In this document: piece by piece, positions 1-8,244 of the stretch
Position numbering within the stretch: position 1 is the first letter of the stretch
How the letters are laid out: each line of letters starts with the position of its first letter
Assembly (NCBI GenBank): GCA_002728915.1
Contig: PBWE01000022.1
Coordinates: 1-13,176 of the forward strand
DNA: 13,176 nucleotides
From: Micrococcales bacterium
GTDB lineage: Bacteria; Actinomycetota; Actinomycetes; S36-B12
Direction: 5' to 3'
Program-made: the position numbers and the translations under genes
Notes under the pieces: generated by a model
The model's database searches: none
What the model saw: only the letters and a program-made list of their open reading frames with translations
Told to the model about the DNA's origin: nothing

Positions 1-51
1 GGAACCACGCGGCTGATCGACAACTGCGCCGTGGAACTGGGGAGCGTGTGA
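1..51 (+). CDS. panC: PanC C-terminus (pantoate--beta-alanine ligase), partial
   Basis: Only the last 16 codons are in the window, ending at TGA 49-51. The residues read GTTRLIDNCAVELGSV. The G-x-TRLIDN element is typical of the C-terminal end of pantothenate synthetase, which joins pantoate and beta-alanine using ATP in the cytoplasm. The call is supported by context: coaX, which phosphorylates pantothenate, lies three genes downstream, and panC-coaX-lysS is a known actinobacterial order. The stop codon overlaps the proposed GTG start of nadB (GTGA, 48-51), so the two are probably co-transcribed and translationally coupled. With so few residues the identification rests on one short motif plus synteny. 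Confidence 0.62.
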   Translation, partial: GTTRLIDNCAVELGSV

Positions 52-1736
52 CGCACATGGAGCATGCCCGCACTCGAATCCCCGGTCGTCTTGCCGCTCC
101 TTCGCCCGGGTGGACCGCTCGGGCCGACGTGATCGTGGCGGGCTCAGGCGTGGCCGGCTTGACGACCGCCCTCAGGGTTCGGGCGCTGGGGCTGAGTGTC
201 CTGTTGGTGACGAAGGCGACGGTGAACGAAGGCTCTACTCGGTGGGCGCAGGGTGGGATCGCGGCCGCTCTTGCGGATGATGATTCACCTGCCGAGCACA
301 TGCGAGACACCCTTGAAGCGGGTGGAGGGCTGTGTAACGAACGGTCTGTCGACATCCTGGTGACTGAGGGTCCGGATGCTGTTCGAGAACTCATCGCCTG
401 GGGTGCGCACTTCGACACCGACCCGACAGGATCGATCGCGTTGACCCGTGAAGGCGGTCACCATCGCAATCGGATCGCTCATGCAGGAGGTGACGCAACG
501 GGAGCCGAAGTGTCCCGAGCTCTCGTGGCGGCCGTCCGCGCTGATCCGGGAATTGATGTCGTGGAGAACGCCCTCGTCCTTGACATCATCACGTCGGCGA
601 GTGGCCGAACGGCCGGAGTAACGCTTCACGTGATCGGACCAGGACAACGTGACGGTGTGGGCGCAGCATTGGCGCCATCAGTTGTGTTGGCGACTGGCGG
701 TCTTGGCCAGGTATTTGGTCAAACGACCAACCCGTACGTGGCGACGGGCGACGGCGCAGCGCTGGCTCTGAGGGCAGGGGCAGCGGTCGCCGACCTTGAA
801 TTCGTCCAATTCCATCCGACCGTGTTGTGGTTGGGTCCGGTGGCGAAGGGGCAGCAGCCCTTGGTGTCCGAAGCGGTGCGAGGTGAGGGCGCGTTCCTCC
901 TCGACGCTGACGGAAAGCGCTTCATGGTCGATGAACACCCGATGGCTGATCTTGCACCCCGAGATGTGGTCGCCAAAGCGATCATGCGGCGCATGCGCGA
1001 GTCGGGAGCAGCCCACGTATGGCTCGATGGCCGCGAGCTGGGCGCCGATACCTGGGTTCACCGATTCCCCACCATCCTCGAGTCGTGCCGGATGCGCGGG
1101 ATCGATCCGGTGAGCGACCTCATCCCTGTCTCTCCGGCGCAGCATTACGCCTCCGGTGGTGTTGTCACCGACACCGACGGCCGTTCCACGATTTCTGGTT
1201 TGTACGCCTGCGGGGAAGTTTCGTGCTCCGGTGTTCATGGAGCCAATCGCCTGGCATCGAATTCCCTGCTGGAAGGGCTTGTCTTCGCTCGGCGGATAGC
1301 CGACGCGATCGAGGTCGATCGAGCCGGGCGGGATGTTCCGGAGTCGAGTGACAACGATGTGGCCATGGGTGTGCTGGCCAATGAGGTGCGTCGTCCATTG
1401 CAGCAGACGATGGACGCGAACGCTGGCGTGTTGCGTAGTGCGCAGTCGCTGGCGAGCTGCGCGCAATGGTTGGACGATGCCCTCGACCAGCCCAGCGGAA
1501 CGCCACGCACGGAAGACTGGGAGACGACAAATCTGGCAACCGTCGCTCGCGTGCTCGTCGAACACGCTCAGGCGCGTGAGGAGTCGCGAGGTTCGCACTG
1601 GCGCGAGGATCACCCAGATCCGCAGCCTGAGTGGCGGGTCCGCTTGGTCACGACGATGGATTCTCACGGGAATCTGCACACGGTGCGTCGTTCCCCCGAT
1701 TGGTTGCCTGGATCACTCGAGGACTCGGAGGTCTAA
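48..1736 (+). CDS. nadB: L-aspartate oxidase NadB
   Basis: A cytoplasmic FAD enzyme that oxidises L-aspartate to iminoaspartate, the first step of de novo NAD synthesis; NadA then makes quinolinate. The 562 residues show, in order: a dinucleotide-binding GSGVAGL (about 32-38), STRWAQGGIA (63-72), ATGGLG (215-220), FHPT (255-258), EAVRGEGA with its catalytic-region arginine (275-282), APRDVV (303-308), CGE (388-390) and the C-terminal FAD motif GANRLASNSLLEG (398-410). A helical C-terminal domain follows. This pattern separates it from succinate dehydrogenase subunit A in this context, and nadC directly follows. The start is uncertain: GTG 48 overlaps the panC stop, but GGGGAG at 39-44 lies only 3 nt before it and 12 nt before the in-frame ATG at 57. 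The first 20 or so residues are not part of the fold. The gene abuts nadC without any gap. Confidence 0.95.
   Translation: MTHMEHARTRIPGRLAAPSPGWTARADVIVAGSGVAGLTTALRVRALGLSVLLVTKATVNEGSTRWAQGGIAAALADDDSPAEHMRDTLEAGGGLCNERSVDILVTEGPDAVRELIAWGAHFDTDPTGSIALTREGGHHRNRIAHAGGDATGAEVSRALVAAVRADPGIDVVENALVLDIITSASGRTAGVTLHVIGPGQRDGVGAALAPSVVLATGGLGQVFGQTTNPYVATGDGAALALRAGAAVADLEFVQFHPTVLWLGPVAKGQQPLVSEAVRGEGAFLLDADGKRFMVDEHPMADLAPRDVVAKAIMRRMRESGAAHVWLDGRELGADTWVHRFPTILESCRMRGIDPVSDLIPVSPAQHYASGGVVTDTDGRSTISGLYACGEVSCSGVHGANRLASNSLLEGLVFARRIADAIEVDRAGRDVPESSDNDVAMGVLANEVRRPLQQTMDANAGVLRSAQSLASCAQWLDDALDQPSGTPRTEDWETTNLATVARVLVEHAQAREESRGSHWREDHPDPQPEWRVRLVTTMDSHGNLHTVRRSPDWLPGSLEDSEV
1727..1731 (+). 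promoter_or_regulatory. Ribosome binding site of nadC
   Basis: GGAGG sits 5 nt before the GTG at 1737, inside the last codons of nadB. It is the best Shine-Dalgarno match in the window and fixes the nadC start directly behind the nadB stop (TAA 1734-1736). Confidence 0.8.
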
Positions 1737-2648
1737 GTGCCGTACTCGACCCACGGATTGTCTGCCGAGACGGTCGCGTTGCTCACAGACGCGGGCCTTC
1801 GTCCCCTCGATGTTGAATCGTTGGCTGTCCGGGCCCTGGAAGAAGATGTCGACGGAGGCGTTGATGTCACAACGGTGGCGACCGTGCCCATGGAGCAGCG
1901 CGGGCGCCTGGCTCTGGTGGCTCGCGGTGGCGGAGTCGTCGCCGGGCTTGTGGTGGCTCGAGCGATCTTCGAAGTGGTCTGCGGCGATGACATGACGTGT
2001 GACGTGAGTGTCGAGGAAGGTTCCCTTGTTGAGCTCGACACGGAGTTGATGGCGGTGACATCGTTCACCCACAACCTCCTGCGGGCCGAACGGCCAGCGC
2101 TGAATGCAGTGAGCCACCTCAGTGGCATTGCGACCGCGACCCGCGCGTGGGTCGCGGCAATCGCCGACACCGACGCGAGTGTTCGCGATACCCGCAAGAC
2201 AACCCCGGGTCTGCGCGGCGTCGAAAAGTACGCGGTGCGTGCTGGTGGCGGTGTTAATCACCGCATGAATCTCGCCGATGCTGCCCTGGTGAAAGACAAC
2301 CATGTGGAAGCGTCGGGTGGAGTAGACGAGGCCTTTCGCGCTGTGCGACGCGCGTTTCCCGAGATTCCCATCGAGGTGGAAGTCGACACCCTGGAGCAAC
2401 TCGACGTAGCTATCGATGCGGGCGCTGACCTCATCCTGCTGGATAATTTTTCGGTGCAGGAAATGGCCGAAGCTGTTCGGCGGACATCGGGACGTGCGCT
2501 TTTGGAGGCATCCGGAGGGTTGACCCTTGATCAGGCGGCCGCTGTCGCCGCCACGGGGGTCGACTACCTTGCCGTAGGTACATTGACGCACTCGTCCCCC
2601 GTATTGGACATCGGCGCGGATCTAATCGTGGTCAGTGAGGAGAGCTAA
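1737..2648 (+). CDS. nadC: Nicotinate-nucleotide pyrophosphorylase (quinolinate phosphoribosyltransferase) NadC
   Basis: Converts quinolinate and PRPP to nicotinate mononucleotide with CO2 release, the third step of de novo NAD synthesis in the cytoplasm. The 303 residues have the family's N-terminal open-faced sandwich followed by the alpha/beta barrel. Diagnostic elements are ERPALNAVSHLSGIAT (118-133), DTRKTTPGLR (151-160), the NHR element (174-176), KDNH (186-189), EVEVD (213-217), LDNF (235-238) and EASGG (257-261). Arg, Lys and His residues for quinolinate and PRPP phosphates are therefore present. The GTG start has a strong GGAGG at 5 nt. It abuts nadB upstream and overlaps coaX by one base (TAATG), so the three are surely one transcript. 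Length is close to the usual 280-300. Confidence 0.96.
   Translation: MPYSTHGLSAETVALLTDAGLRPLDVESLAVRALEEDVDGGVDVTTVATVPMEQRGRLALVARGGGVVAGLVVARAIFEVVCGDDMTCDVSVEEGSLVELDTELMAVTSFTHNLLRAERPALNAVSHLSGIATATRAWVAAIADTDASVRDTRKTTPGLRGVEKYAVRAGGGVNHRMNLADAALVKDNHVEASGGVDEAFRAVRRAFPEIPIEVEVDTLEQLDVAIDAGADLILLDNFSVQEMAEAVRRTSGRALLEASGGLTLDQAAAVAATGVDYLAVGTLTHSSPVLDIGADLIVVSEES
2637..2644 (+). promoter_or_regulatory. Ribosome binding site of coaX
   Basis: GAGGAGAG lies 3 nt before the ATG at 2648 (core AGGAG 5 nt before), within the end of nadC. It supports the ATG that shares its A with the nadC stop TAA. Confidence 0.7.
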
Positions 2649-3406
2649 TGCTGCTGGCCGTCGATGTCGGAAACACGAACACTGTTCTGGGTCTATTCAC
2701 CGGGGAAGAACTTGTGCGGTCGTGGCGAATTACGACGCACGCGCGTGCTACCGGTGACGAAATGGCATTGACGTTCCGAGGTCTGTTGGACGAGCAGCCC
2801 GAGATCACGGGATTGGTGCTCTGCAGCACGGTGCCGAGCGTGCTGCATGAGTTACGTCCGATGTTGTCGTCCTTCTTCCACGAAATCCCGGTGGTGATTG
2901 TTGAGCCGGGAACAAAGACGGGTGTGCCGATCCTGACGGACAACCCCAAGGAAGTCGGTGCCGATCGCATCGTCAACACGCTCGCCGCCCATCAGCAGTT
3001 CGGTGGGCCGTGCATCGTCGTGGATTTCGGTACGTCCACCAACCTTGACGTGGTCTCGGCGCAGGGCGAATTTCTTGGCGGTGCCCTGGCTCCGGGTATC
3101 GACATCTCGCTTGAGGCGCTGTCCGCGAAGGCAGCGCAACTGAGGAAGGTCGAAGTCGTTCGTCCACGGTCTCCTATCGGCAAGAACACGGTGGAGGCCT
3201 TGCAATCGGGCGCCGTCTTCGGATTTGCGGGACAGGTCGATGGTCTCGTTGATCGGATTATTGAGGAGATCGGACCGGTGACGGCGGTGGTGGCGACCGG
3301 GGGTCTGGCTTCTGTGGTCATCGGCGAATCGGAGACCATTACGCACCACGATCCTCACCTCACGCTCAACGGTCTTCGGATGGTTTTCGAACGAAATGTG
3401 GGTTAG
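2648..3406 (+). CDS. coaX: Type III pantothenate kinase CoaX
   Basis: Phosphorylates pantothenate with ATP, the committed step to coenzyme A, in the cytoplasm. It belongs to the ASKHA fold, is typically insensitive to CoA feedback and needs a monovalent cation. The 252 residues show the phosphate-binding DVGNTNTVLG (6-15), NPKEVGADR (99-107; D106 is the expected catalytic base), DFGTSTNLD (126-134), GGALAPG (144-150), GKNTVEALQSGAVFG (178-192) and TGG (217-219). The sequence runs close to the mycobacterial CoaX pattern, including the LTLNGLRMVFERN ending. It follows nadC with a one-base overlap. PanC, the preceding pathway enzyme, is encoded three genes upstream, so the operon joins NAD and CoA synthesis. 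Length is normal for the family. Confidence 0.95.
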   Translation: MLLAVDVGNTNTVLGLFTGEELVRSWRITTHARATGDEMALTFRGLLDEQPEITGLVLCSTVPSVLHELRPMLSSFFHEIPVVIVEPGTKTGVPILTDNPKEVGADRIVNTLAAHQQFGGPCIVVDFGTSTNLDVVSAQGEFLGGALAPGIDISLEALSAKAAQLRKVEVVRPRSPIGKNTVEALQSGAVFGFAGQVDGLVDRIIEEIGPVTAVVATGGLASVVIGESETITHHDPHLTLNGLRMVFERNVG

Positions 3407-3411
3407 AGGAA

Positions 3412-3434
3412 GTCACATCGTCGTGACAGACGAC
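3412..3434 (+). repeat. Two overlapping short inverted repeats upstream of lysS
   Basis: In the 54-bp coaX-lysS gap, GTCAC (3412-3416) can pair with GTGAC (3423-3427) around a 6-nt loop, and GTCGT (3420-3424) can pair with ACGAC (3430-3434) around a 5-nt loop. The two stems share bases and cannot form together. Arms are only 5 bp, so chance is a real possibility. No run of T follows, so neither looks like an intrinsic terminator, and no convincing -10 box is visible in the gap. Confidence 0.35.
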
Positions 3435-3439
3435 AGTCG

Positions 3440-3448
3440 GAAGGGGGG
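3440..3448 (+). promoter_or_regulatory. Purine-rich ribosome binding site of lysS
   Basis: GAAGGGGGG ends 12 nt before TTG 3461 and 21 nt before the next in-frame start, GTG 3470. The spacing favours the rare TTG start, though it is a little long. Confidence 0.5.
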
Positions 3449-3460
3449 TATCCAATAGCC

Positions 3461-4969
3461 TTGCCCATCGTGGACGGCAGTGACCTCGAGGATGACCTCC
3501 CCGAACAAATGCAGATCCGTCGCGCCAAGCGCGAGGAACTGCAGCGCCGAGGCATGGATCCCTACCCAGTGCAGTTGCCCGTCACACATTCCATCGCTTC
3601 GGTGCGATCAACCCATGGCGATCTAGAAACGGACACGGCATCCGGAGACGTCGCGGGGATCGTCGGGCGAGTGATTTTTTCGCGCAATACAGGAAAGTTG
3701 TGCTTCGCGACCTTGCGAGCCGGTGACGGCAGCGAGATTCAGGCGATGCTGTCACTCGACAAAGTGGGACCAGAAGCCCTCGACGCCTGGAAAGAGCTCG
3801 TGGATCTCGGGGATCAGGTCTTCGTTCATGGTGAAGTCATCACCTCTCGTCGCGGGGAGCTCTCGGTCTTGGCTGACGAGTGGCGCATGGCGTCGAAGTC
3901 CTTGCGACCGCTGCCTGTTGCCCACAAGCCGCTGAGTGAAGAGGCCCGGGTTCGACAACGCTATGTCGACCTCATCGTGCGGCCGGAGGCAGCGCAGATG
4001 GCGCGGCTGAGAGTCGAGGCGGTCGCCGCCTTGCGATCAGACCTCTCCAGTCGCGGGTATCTCGAGATCGAGACCCCCATGTTGCAGACGCAGCACGGCG
4101 GGGCTGCAGCTCGGCCCTTCACAACGCACTCGAACGCGTTGGACATGGATCTGTTCTTGCGTATCGCTCCCGAACTCTTTTTGAAGCGCGCCGTTGTCGG
4201 TGGCTTGGAACGGGTCTTCGAGATCAATCGAAATTTTCGAAACGAAGGCGTCGACTCAAGTCATTCGCCGGAGTTCGCGATGCTCGAGTTCTACCAGGCG
4301 TATGCGGACTACCAAACAATGGCGACCATCACCCGAGAACTCATTCAGGGTGTTGCTCGCCGCATCAGCGGTAGTGAGCAGCTTTCACGAGCGGACGGAT
4401 CGAGTATCGACCTGTCCGGTGAGTGGTCGATGATCGATCTGTATGACAGTGTCTCCACTGCTGTCGGTGTCGACCTTTCTCCCCAGACACCGGTGTCCGA
4501 AGTCGAAAAGCTATGCGAGCAAGCAGAGATTTCGGTCGCACCGACGTGGGTCGCGGGGAAGATGATCGAAGAGTTGTTCGAGCACCACGTCATTCCGTCG
4601 CTCACCACGCCGACCTTCGTGATGGATTACCCCGTGGATACCTCGCCATTGGTCCGGGCGCATCGATCCAAGCCAGGCGTTGTTGAGAAGTGGGACCTAT
4701 ACGTCGGCGGAGTTGAACAAGCCACTGGGTATTCGGAATTAGTCGACCCTGTCATTCAGCGAGACAGGCTCACCGAGCAGGCGAGTCTGGCAGCCCGCGG
4801 AGACGACGAGGCCATGAGTGTCGACGAAGATTTCCTTCGGGCGCTGGAACACGGTATGCCGCCGTGTGGTGGCGTTGGATTGGGAATCGACCGCCTGCTG
4901 ATGAACCTCACCGGTTACGGAATTCGGGAAACCATTTTGTTCCCGCTGGTGAAGCCGGAACGAAAGTGA
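3461..4969 (+). CDS. lysS: Lysyl-tRNA synthetase, class II
   Basis: Charges tRNA-Lys with lysine in the cytoplasm. The 502 residues contain an N-terminal anticodon-binding OB fold (about 64-150) and a class II catalytic core: motif 1 region [10 protein letters not shown] (199-208), motif 2 with FRNEG and the following SSHSPEF (259-272), and motif 3 [11 protein letters not shown] with its arginine (471-481). Length and the [13 protein letters not shown] ending match actinobacterial LysS. The OB fold excludes the shorter EF-P lysyltransferase EpmA (PoxA/GenX). The proposed start is TTG with a G-rich site upstream; GTG 3470 would remove only three residues. A 54-bp gap after coaX is the widest in this operon and may hold extra control. 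The stop overlaps the next gene's GTG start (GTGA, 4966-4969), implying coupling. Confidence 0.95.
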   Translation: MPIVDGSDLEDDLPEQMQIRRAKREELQRRGMDPYPVQLPVTHSIASVRSTHGDLETDTASGDVAGIVGRVIFSRNTGKLCFATLRAGDGSEIQAMLSLDKVGPEALDAWKELVDLGDQVFVHGEVITSRRGELSVLADEWRMASKSLRPLPVAHKPLSEEARVRQRYVDLIVRPEAAQMARLRVEAVAALRSDLSSRGYLEIETPMLQTQHGGAAARPFTTHSNALDMDLFLRIAPELFLKRAVVGGLERVFEINRNFRNEGVDSSHSPEFAMLEFYQAYADYQTMATITRELIQGVARRISGSEQLSRADGSSIDLSGEWSMIDLYDSVSTAVGVDLSPQTPVSEVEKLCEQAEISVAPTWVAGKMIEELFEHHVIPSLTTPTFVMDYPVDTSPLVRAHRSKPGVVEKWDLYVGGVEQATGYSELVDPVIQRDRLTEQASLAARGDDEAMSVDEDFLRALEHGMPPCGGVGLGIDRLLMNLTGYGIRETILFPLVKPERK

Positions 4970-5469
4970 ACCTTCCCCGCATCCGCCCCGCTCGAACGCC
5001 GGACGTTCGGGCGATCCGTGGTCTGATCGACGAGTATTCCGGTGATGGCCACCTTCTTGCGAAGGCGGCCGTGACGATTTTCGAAGACATTCAAGAGTTC
5101 GTTGTCGTCGAAGTCGACGGCGAGGTAGTGGGCTGTGGTGCGCTGCACGTTATGTGGGAGGACCTGGCAGAGCTTCGAACCGTCGCTGTCGCCGGGACGC
5201 ACGTGCGGTCGGGTATCGGCTCGATGGTCGTTACTGAATTGATTCAGCGAGCGCGAGACTTGGGTATCCGGCGGTTGTTCTGCCTGACATTCATGGCCGA
5301 CTTCTTTGTCGAGCATGGATTCGGTGAAATCGACGAGGCTCCGGTGGATCACGACGTATACGAGCAGTTGCTGCAGTCATATGACGAAGGTGTGGCTGAG
5401 TTTCTTGGCCTCGAGCGCGTGAAGCCCAACACCTTGGGCAATCATCGAATGCTGCTCGAACTTCGATAG
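4966..5469 (+). CDS. argA: Stand-alone GNAT amino-acid N-acetyltransferase (ArgA-like N-acetylglutamate synthase)
   Basis: Predicted to acetylate L-glutamate from acetyl-CoA, the first step of arginine synthesis. The 167 residues are a single GNAT domain without the amino-acid-kinase domain of E. coli ArgA. Features: [12 protein letters not shown] at the start of the fold (6-17), the core strand [23 protein letters not shown] (53-75), acetyl-CoA loop RSGIG (81-85), FFVEHGF (113-119) and a C-terminal [12 protein letters not shown] block (153-164). These closely resemble the short mycobacterial N-acetylglutamate synthase (Rv2747 type). The first position of the canonical Q/R-x-x-G-x-G loop is not Q/R, as also in that relative. 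GTG 4966 is chosen because it overlaps the lysS stop, GGTGAAG lies 12 nt upstream, and the fold begins right after it. No arginine gene is nearby, so glutamate specificity is inferred from similarity only. Confidence 0.85.
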   Translation: MNLPRIRPARTPDVRAIRGLIDEYSGDGHLLAKAAVTIFEDIQEFVVVEVDGEVVGCGALHVMWEDLAELRTVAVAGTHVRSGIGSMVVTELIQRARDLGIRRLFCLTFMADFFVEHGFGEIDEAPVDHDVYEQLLQSYDEGVAEFLGLERVKPNTLGNHRMLLELR

Positions 5470-5495
5470 TTGAAGCCGACGACAACGTAGGGCGA

Positions 5496-8192
5496 TCAGC
5501 CGGTGTTGCGTAAGCCCGTGGCGATTCCGTTGATGGTGACCGATAGGGCCCGCTGAAGTTCGACGTCAGGATCGGTCAAGCGGCGACTGCGCTCAAGAAG
5601 TGAGATCTGGAGAGAGTGCAGCGGGAGTAGATACGTATCGCGCGTGGCCAGAGTCCGGCGCAGGGTCGGATTGTCTTCGAGCAACTCCTGCTGTCCGGTG
5701 ACAAGCAATATCTGTTGCGTAGTGCGCTCGTGCTCTTCAGTGATGGCGTCGAAAACGTGATGCAAATCCGCGGGCACCAGACGATCGACGTACTGCTTGG
5801 CAACCTCGAGATCTGTCTTCACCAGTGTCATGGCGACGTTTGAGATGAAGTTCGCGAAGAAGTGCCAGTTCTCATACATGTCGGTGAGTTCGGCGTCGAA
5901 GCCGGCTGCTCGCACCGCCTCCAGGCCGGAGCCAACACCGAACCAACCGGGAACGATCTGTCGCGACTGAGTCCAACCGAACACCCAGGGAATCGCTCGC
6001 AGATCGTTGATGCCGCTGCTGCCGTCCGGACGTCGTGCCGGTCGCGATCCGAGGTGCATCGCTCCGAACTCTTCGACCGGTGTGGACAACGAGAAATAGT
6101 GAGGTAGGTCGGGATCCTCGACCAGGGCGCGGTAACTCGATTGAGCATGCGTGGACATGGTGTCCATCACGTCATCCCAGCGCGCGATCTGACTTTCCGA
6201 CTGTCGTGAGTGACGGTGCAGAAGGGACGCATCGAGTACCGCCGCGACCATCTGCTCGAGATTGTCGCGAGCTAGGGCCGGGACGAGGTACTTGTCGCTG
6301 ATTACCTCTCCTTGCTCGGTGACCTTGATCTGACCGTCGAGCACGCCCCATGGCTGGGCCAGGATCGCCTCGTACGTGGGCCCGCCGCCGCGGCCTACCG
6401 TTCCTCCGCGACCGTGGAAAAGGCGCAGGCGGACGCCGTGCCGAGCCGTGACGTCTCGTAGTCGGCGCTGAGCGAGGTGAATCTCCCACTGTGACGATGT
6501 GATTCCGGCATCCTTATTGGAGTCGGAGTAACCCAACATGACCTCTTGCACATCACCCCGCGAGGCAACGAGGGATCGATAGACCGGATGCTGCAGCAGC
6601 TGATCGATGATGACGTCGGCATTGCGCAGCTCCTCGGCCGTCTCCAGCAATGGAACGAAGCCGACTCGAGATGTCCCCGTGGATGTGTTCACCAAGCCTG
6701 TCTCGCGTGCCAGCACCACGGCGGCCAGGATGTCGTCGGCGCCTCGAGTCATGGACACGATGACGGATTCAATGGGTCGGGTTCCGTAGGTATCGAGTAG
6801 CTCGCGGACGGTTTCCATGGTCCGGTAGGTCACCGTGGCGGCCTCATCAAGCGCCGGTGGTTGTGGAGACAATGGCCGGAGAGCACTGAGCTCGTCTGCC
6901 AAGAGCGTCGTGCGTTCCTCGCGATCAAGATCGTCGTAGCCGAAACCGAGACGCTCGAAAAGTTGCCGGAGGGTGTCATGGAACTTCTGCGCGTGCTCGC
7001 GTATGTCCAAAGTGGCGAGCGGTAACCCAATTGACGCGACCACTCGGATGGACTGATCCAGAATTCCGTGTGCTGCTAGTTGACCGCGGTGCTGAAGGAG
7101 ATCGTCACGGATCAGAAGAAGGTCATCGAGAAGTTCTCGGGTGCTGTCGTAGTCGCGTCCTACCCGGTGTGGCCCCCGGTCGTGCAAGCGCTCTCGCGTG
7201 AGTCGCAGACGCATTCGGATGATAGTGAGTTTGAGTCGAACCGGTTCTTCAGCATTGATCCGCAGAAAGCGTGGATCGAGATCTGGAAGGAAGCGCAAGT
7301 CGGATTCGACAGAGTCGCGGAGTTTGTCACTGGCGCCGGCAATGCGTTCGGAGATAGACAGATCTTCCAGCAAACGATCGATGTGTGGCATCAGGTTCAG
7401 TACTGCGTGATCACGCTGAAAACGAACCACATCGGCCGTCACATCGGGTGTGACGAAGGGGTTGCCGTCTCGATCGCCTCCGATCCACGACCCGAAGCTG
7501 ACCGGACGCGCATCGGGAGGCAGTTCGACTCCGAGGTCTCGAAATGAGTCAGCAAGGTCGTCGAGTACTTGCGCGAGGGGGCCTCGGGTGAGGTCGTCGA
7601 GGTAGTAAAGGGCATTGCGTGCTTCATCGAGAACCTGCGGCCGCTCGAGTCGCAGTTCATCGGTTTGCCAGAGCAGATCGATCACTTGAGCCAGCCGACT
7701 CTCGCGTTCGCGATCCGACAACCCTTGATCGAGAAGCACATCGGCTATCCGACGTAGTTTGACCAGCACCGAGCGTCGAGCGGCCTCTGTCGGGTGGGCA
7801 GTGAAGACGGGTCTGACCGACATTGCCGATGCCATCTGTCCCACCAAGGCGGGGTCGAGGTTGGCCTCCCGCGCCGCGTCGACGACGCGATGAAGTGGAC
7901 CGGAATGCACGCGTCTATCGGCCTGCGCGTCGTGAGCGCGCTCGACCTGCTCCGCCACGTTGGCCAGATCGAAGTAAATCGAGAACGAGCGGGCCAACGT
8001 CGTTGCCGTGGCGACGTCTACGGAATCAAGAACTGTGGCAGCTGCAGCAGGGTCGCTGCGGATAGCCAACCGCACGGACTCGACCATCTCCAGCAGGGCG
8101 TCACCTTCCTGCCGGGCAAGCGTTTGGCCCAGGAGATCGCCGAGCATGCGGATGTGTGTCCGTAGGCGGGCACCTTCAGACTCTGAGTCCAT
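5496..8192 (-). CDS. ppc: Phosphoenolpyruvate carboxylase
   Basis: Carboxylates phosphoenolpyruvate with bicarbonate to oxaloacetate, replenishing the TCA cycle and aspartate pool; a cytoplasmic tetramer in this family. From ATG 8192 it has 898 residues. Catalytic elements: VFTAHPTEAARR with the essential His near 133, SWIGGDRDGNPFVT (235-248), VMLGYSDSNKDAG (551-563), the glycine-rich FHGRGGTVGRGGGP (592-605) and the terminal RNTG. The Arg in GRGGTVGR, a Lys in the LVKTDLEVAKQY block and the terminal Asn correspond to the aspartate-inhibition site of the E. coli enzyme, so feedback control looks preserved. In-frame ATG 8285 and TTG 8294 would add 31 or 34 residues of low-complexity leader; ATG 8192 is preferred because it puts the His near its E. 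coli position (138). It is convergent with the argA-like gene (26-bp gap) and divergent from clpC. Confidence 0.96.
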   Translation of the reverse strand: MDSESEGARLRTHIRMLGDLLGQTLARQEGDALLEMVESVRLAIRSDPAAAATVLDSVDVATATTLARSFSIYFDLANVAEQVERAHDAQADRRVHSGPLHRVVDAAREANLDPALVGQMASAMSVRPVFTAHPTEAARRSVLVKLRRIADVLLDQGLSDRERESRLAQVIDLLWQTDELRLERPQVLDEARNALYYLDDLTRGPLAQVLDDLADSFRDLGVELPPDARPVSFGSWIGGDRDGNPFVTPDVTADVVRFQRDHAVLNLMPHIDRLLEDLSISERIAGASDKLRDSVESDLRFLPDLDPRFLRINAEEPVRLKLTIIRMRLRLTRERLHDRGPHRVGRDYDSTRELLDDLLLIRDDLLQHRGQLAAHGILDQSIRVVASIGLPLATLDIREHAQKFHDTLRQLFERLGFGYDDLDREERTTLLADELSALRPLSPQPPALDEAATVTYRTMETVRELLDTYGTRPIESVIVSMTRGADDILAAVVLARETGLVNTSTGTSRVGFVPLLETAEELRNADVIIDQLLQHPVYRSLVASRGDVQEVMLGYSDSNKDAGITSSQWEIHLAQRRLRDVTARHGVRLRLFHGRGGTVGRGGGPTYEAILAQPWGVLDGQIKVTEQGEVISDKYLVPALARDNLEQMVAAVLDASLLHRHSRQSESQIARWDDVMDTMSTHAQSSYRALVEDPDLPHYFSLSTPVEEFGAMHLGSRPARRPDGSSGINDLRAIPWVFGWTQSRQIVPGWFGVGSGLEAVRAAGFDAELTDMYENWHFFANFISNVAMTLVKTDLEVAKQYVDRLVPADLHHVFDAITEEHERTTQQILLVTGQQELLEDNPTLRRTLATRDTYLLPLHSLQISLLERSRRLTDPDVELQRALSVTINGIATGLRNTG

Positions 8193-8244
8193 GGGTCCGA
8201 ATTGTTCCGTATCGCTTATTTCCCTGAGGTTTCGCGGTGGGCGT

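Noticed and set aside
678..1679. 333-codon open frame antisense to nadB
   Set aside because: It mirrors the well-supported nadB, shows no recognisable domain and has arginine/histidine-rich composition typical of reverse-strand frames in GC-rich genes.
1333..1995. 220-codon open frame across the nadB-nadC junction in another frame
   Set aside because: It overlaps two firm genes and is rich in Arg, Trp, Ser and Cys, as expected from an out-of-frame reading.
1713..2591. 292-codon open frame antisense to nadC
   Set aside because: It lies opposite the clearly identified nadC with no motif of its own.
3407..3460. T-box or lysine riboswitch before lysS
   Set aside because: The gap is 54 bp, far too short for either, and lacks the T-box conserved sequence.
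4864..4965. Upstream extension of the acetyltransferase to ATG 4864
   Set aside because: It would lie inside the conserved motif 3 region of lysS in another frame; GTG 4966 overlaps the lysS stop and precedes the fold.
5461..5475. Possible terminator between the argA-like gene and ppc
   Set aside because: CTTC and GAAG form only a 4-bp stem with a 7-nt loop and no T-run follows.
7080..7547. 155-codon plus-strand open frame inside ppc
   Set aside because: It is antisense to conserved ppc catalytic-domain codons and has no protein-like features.
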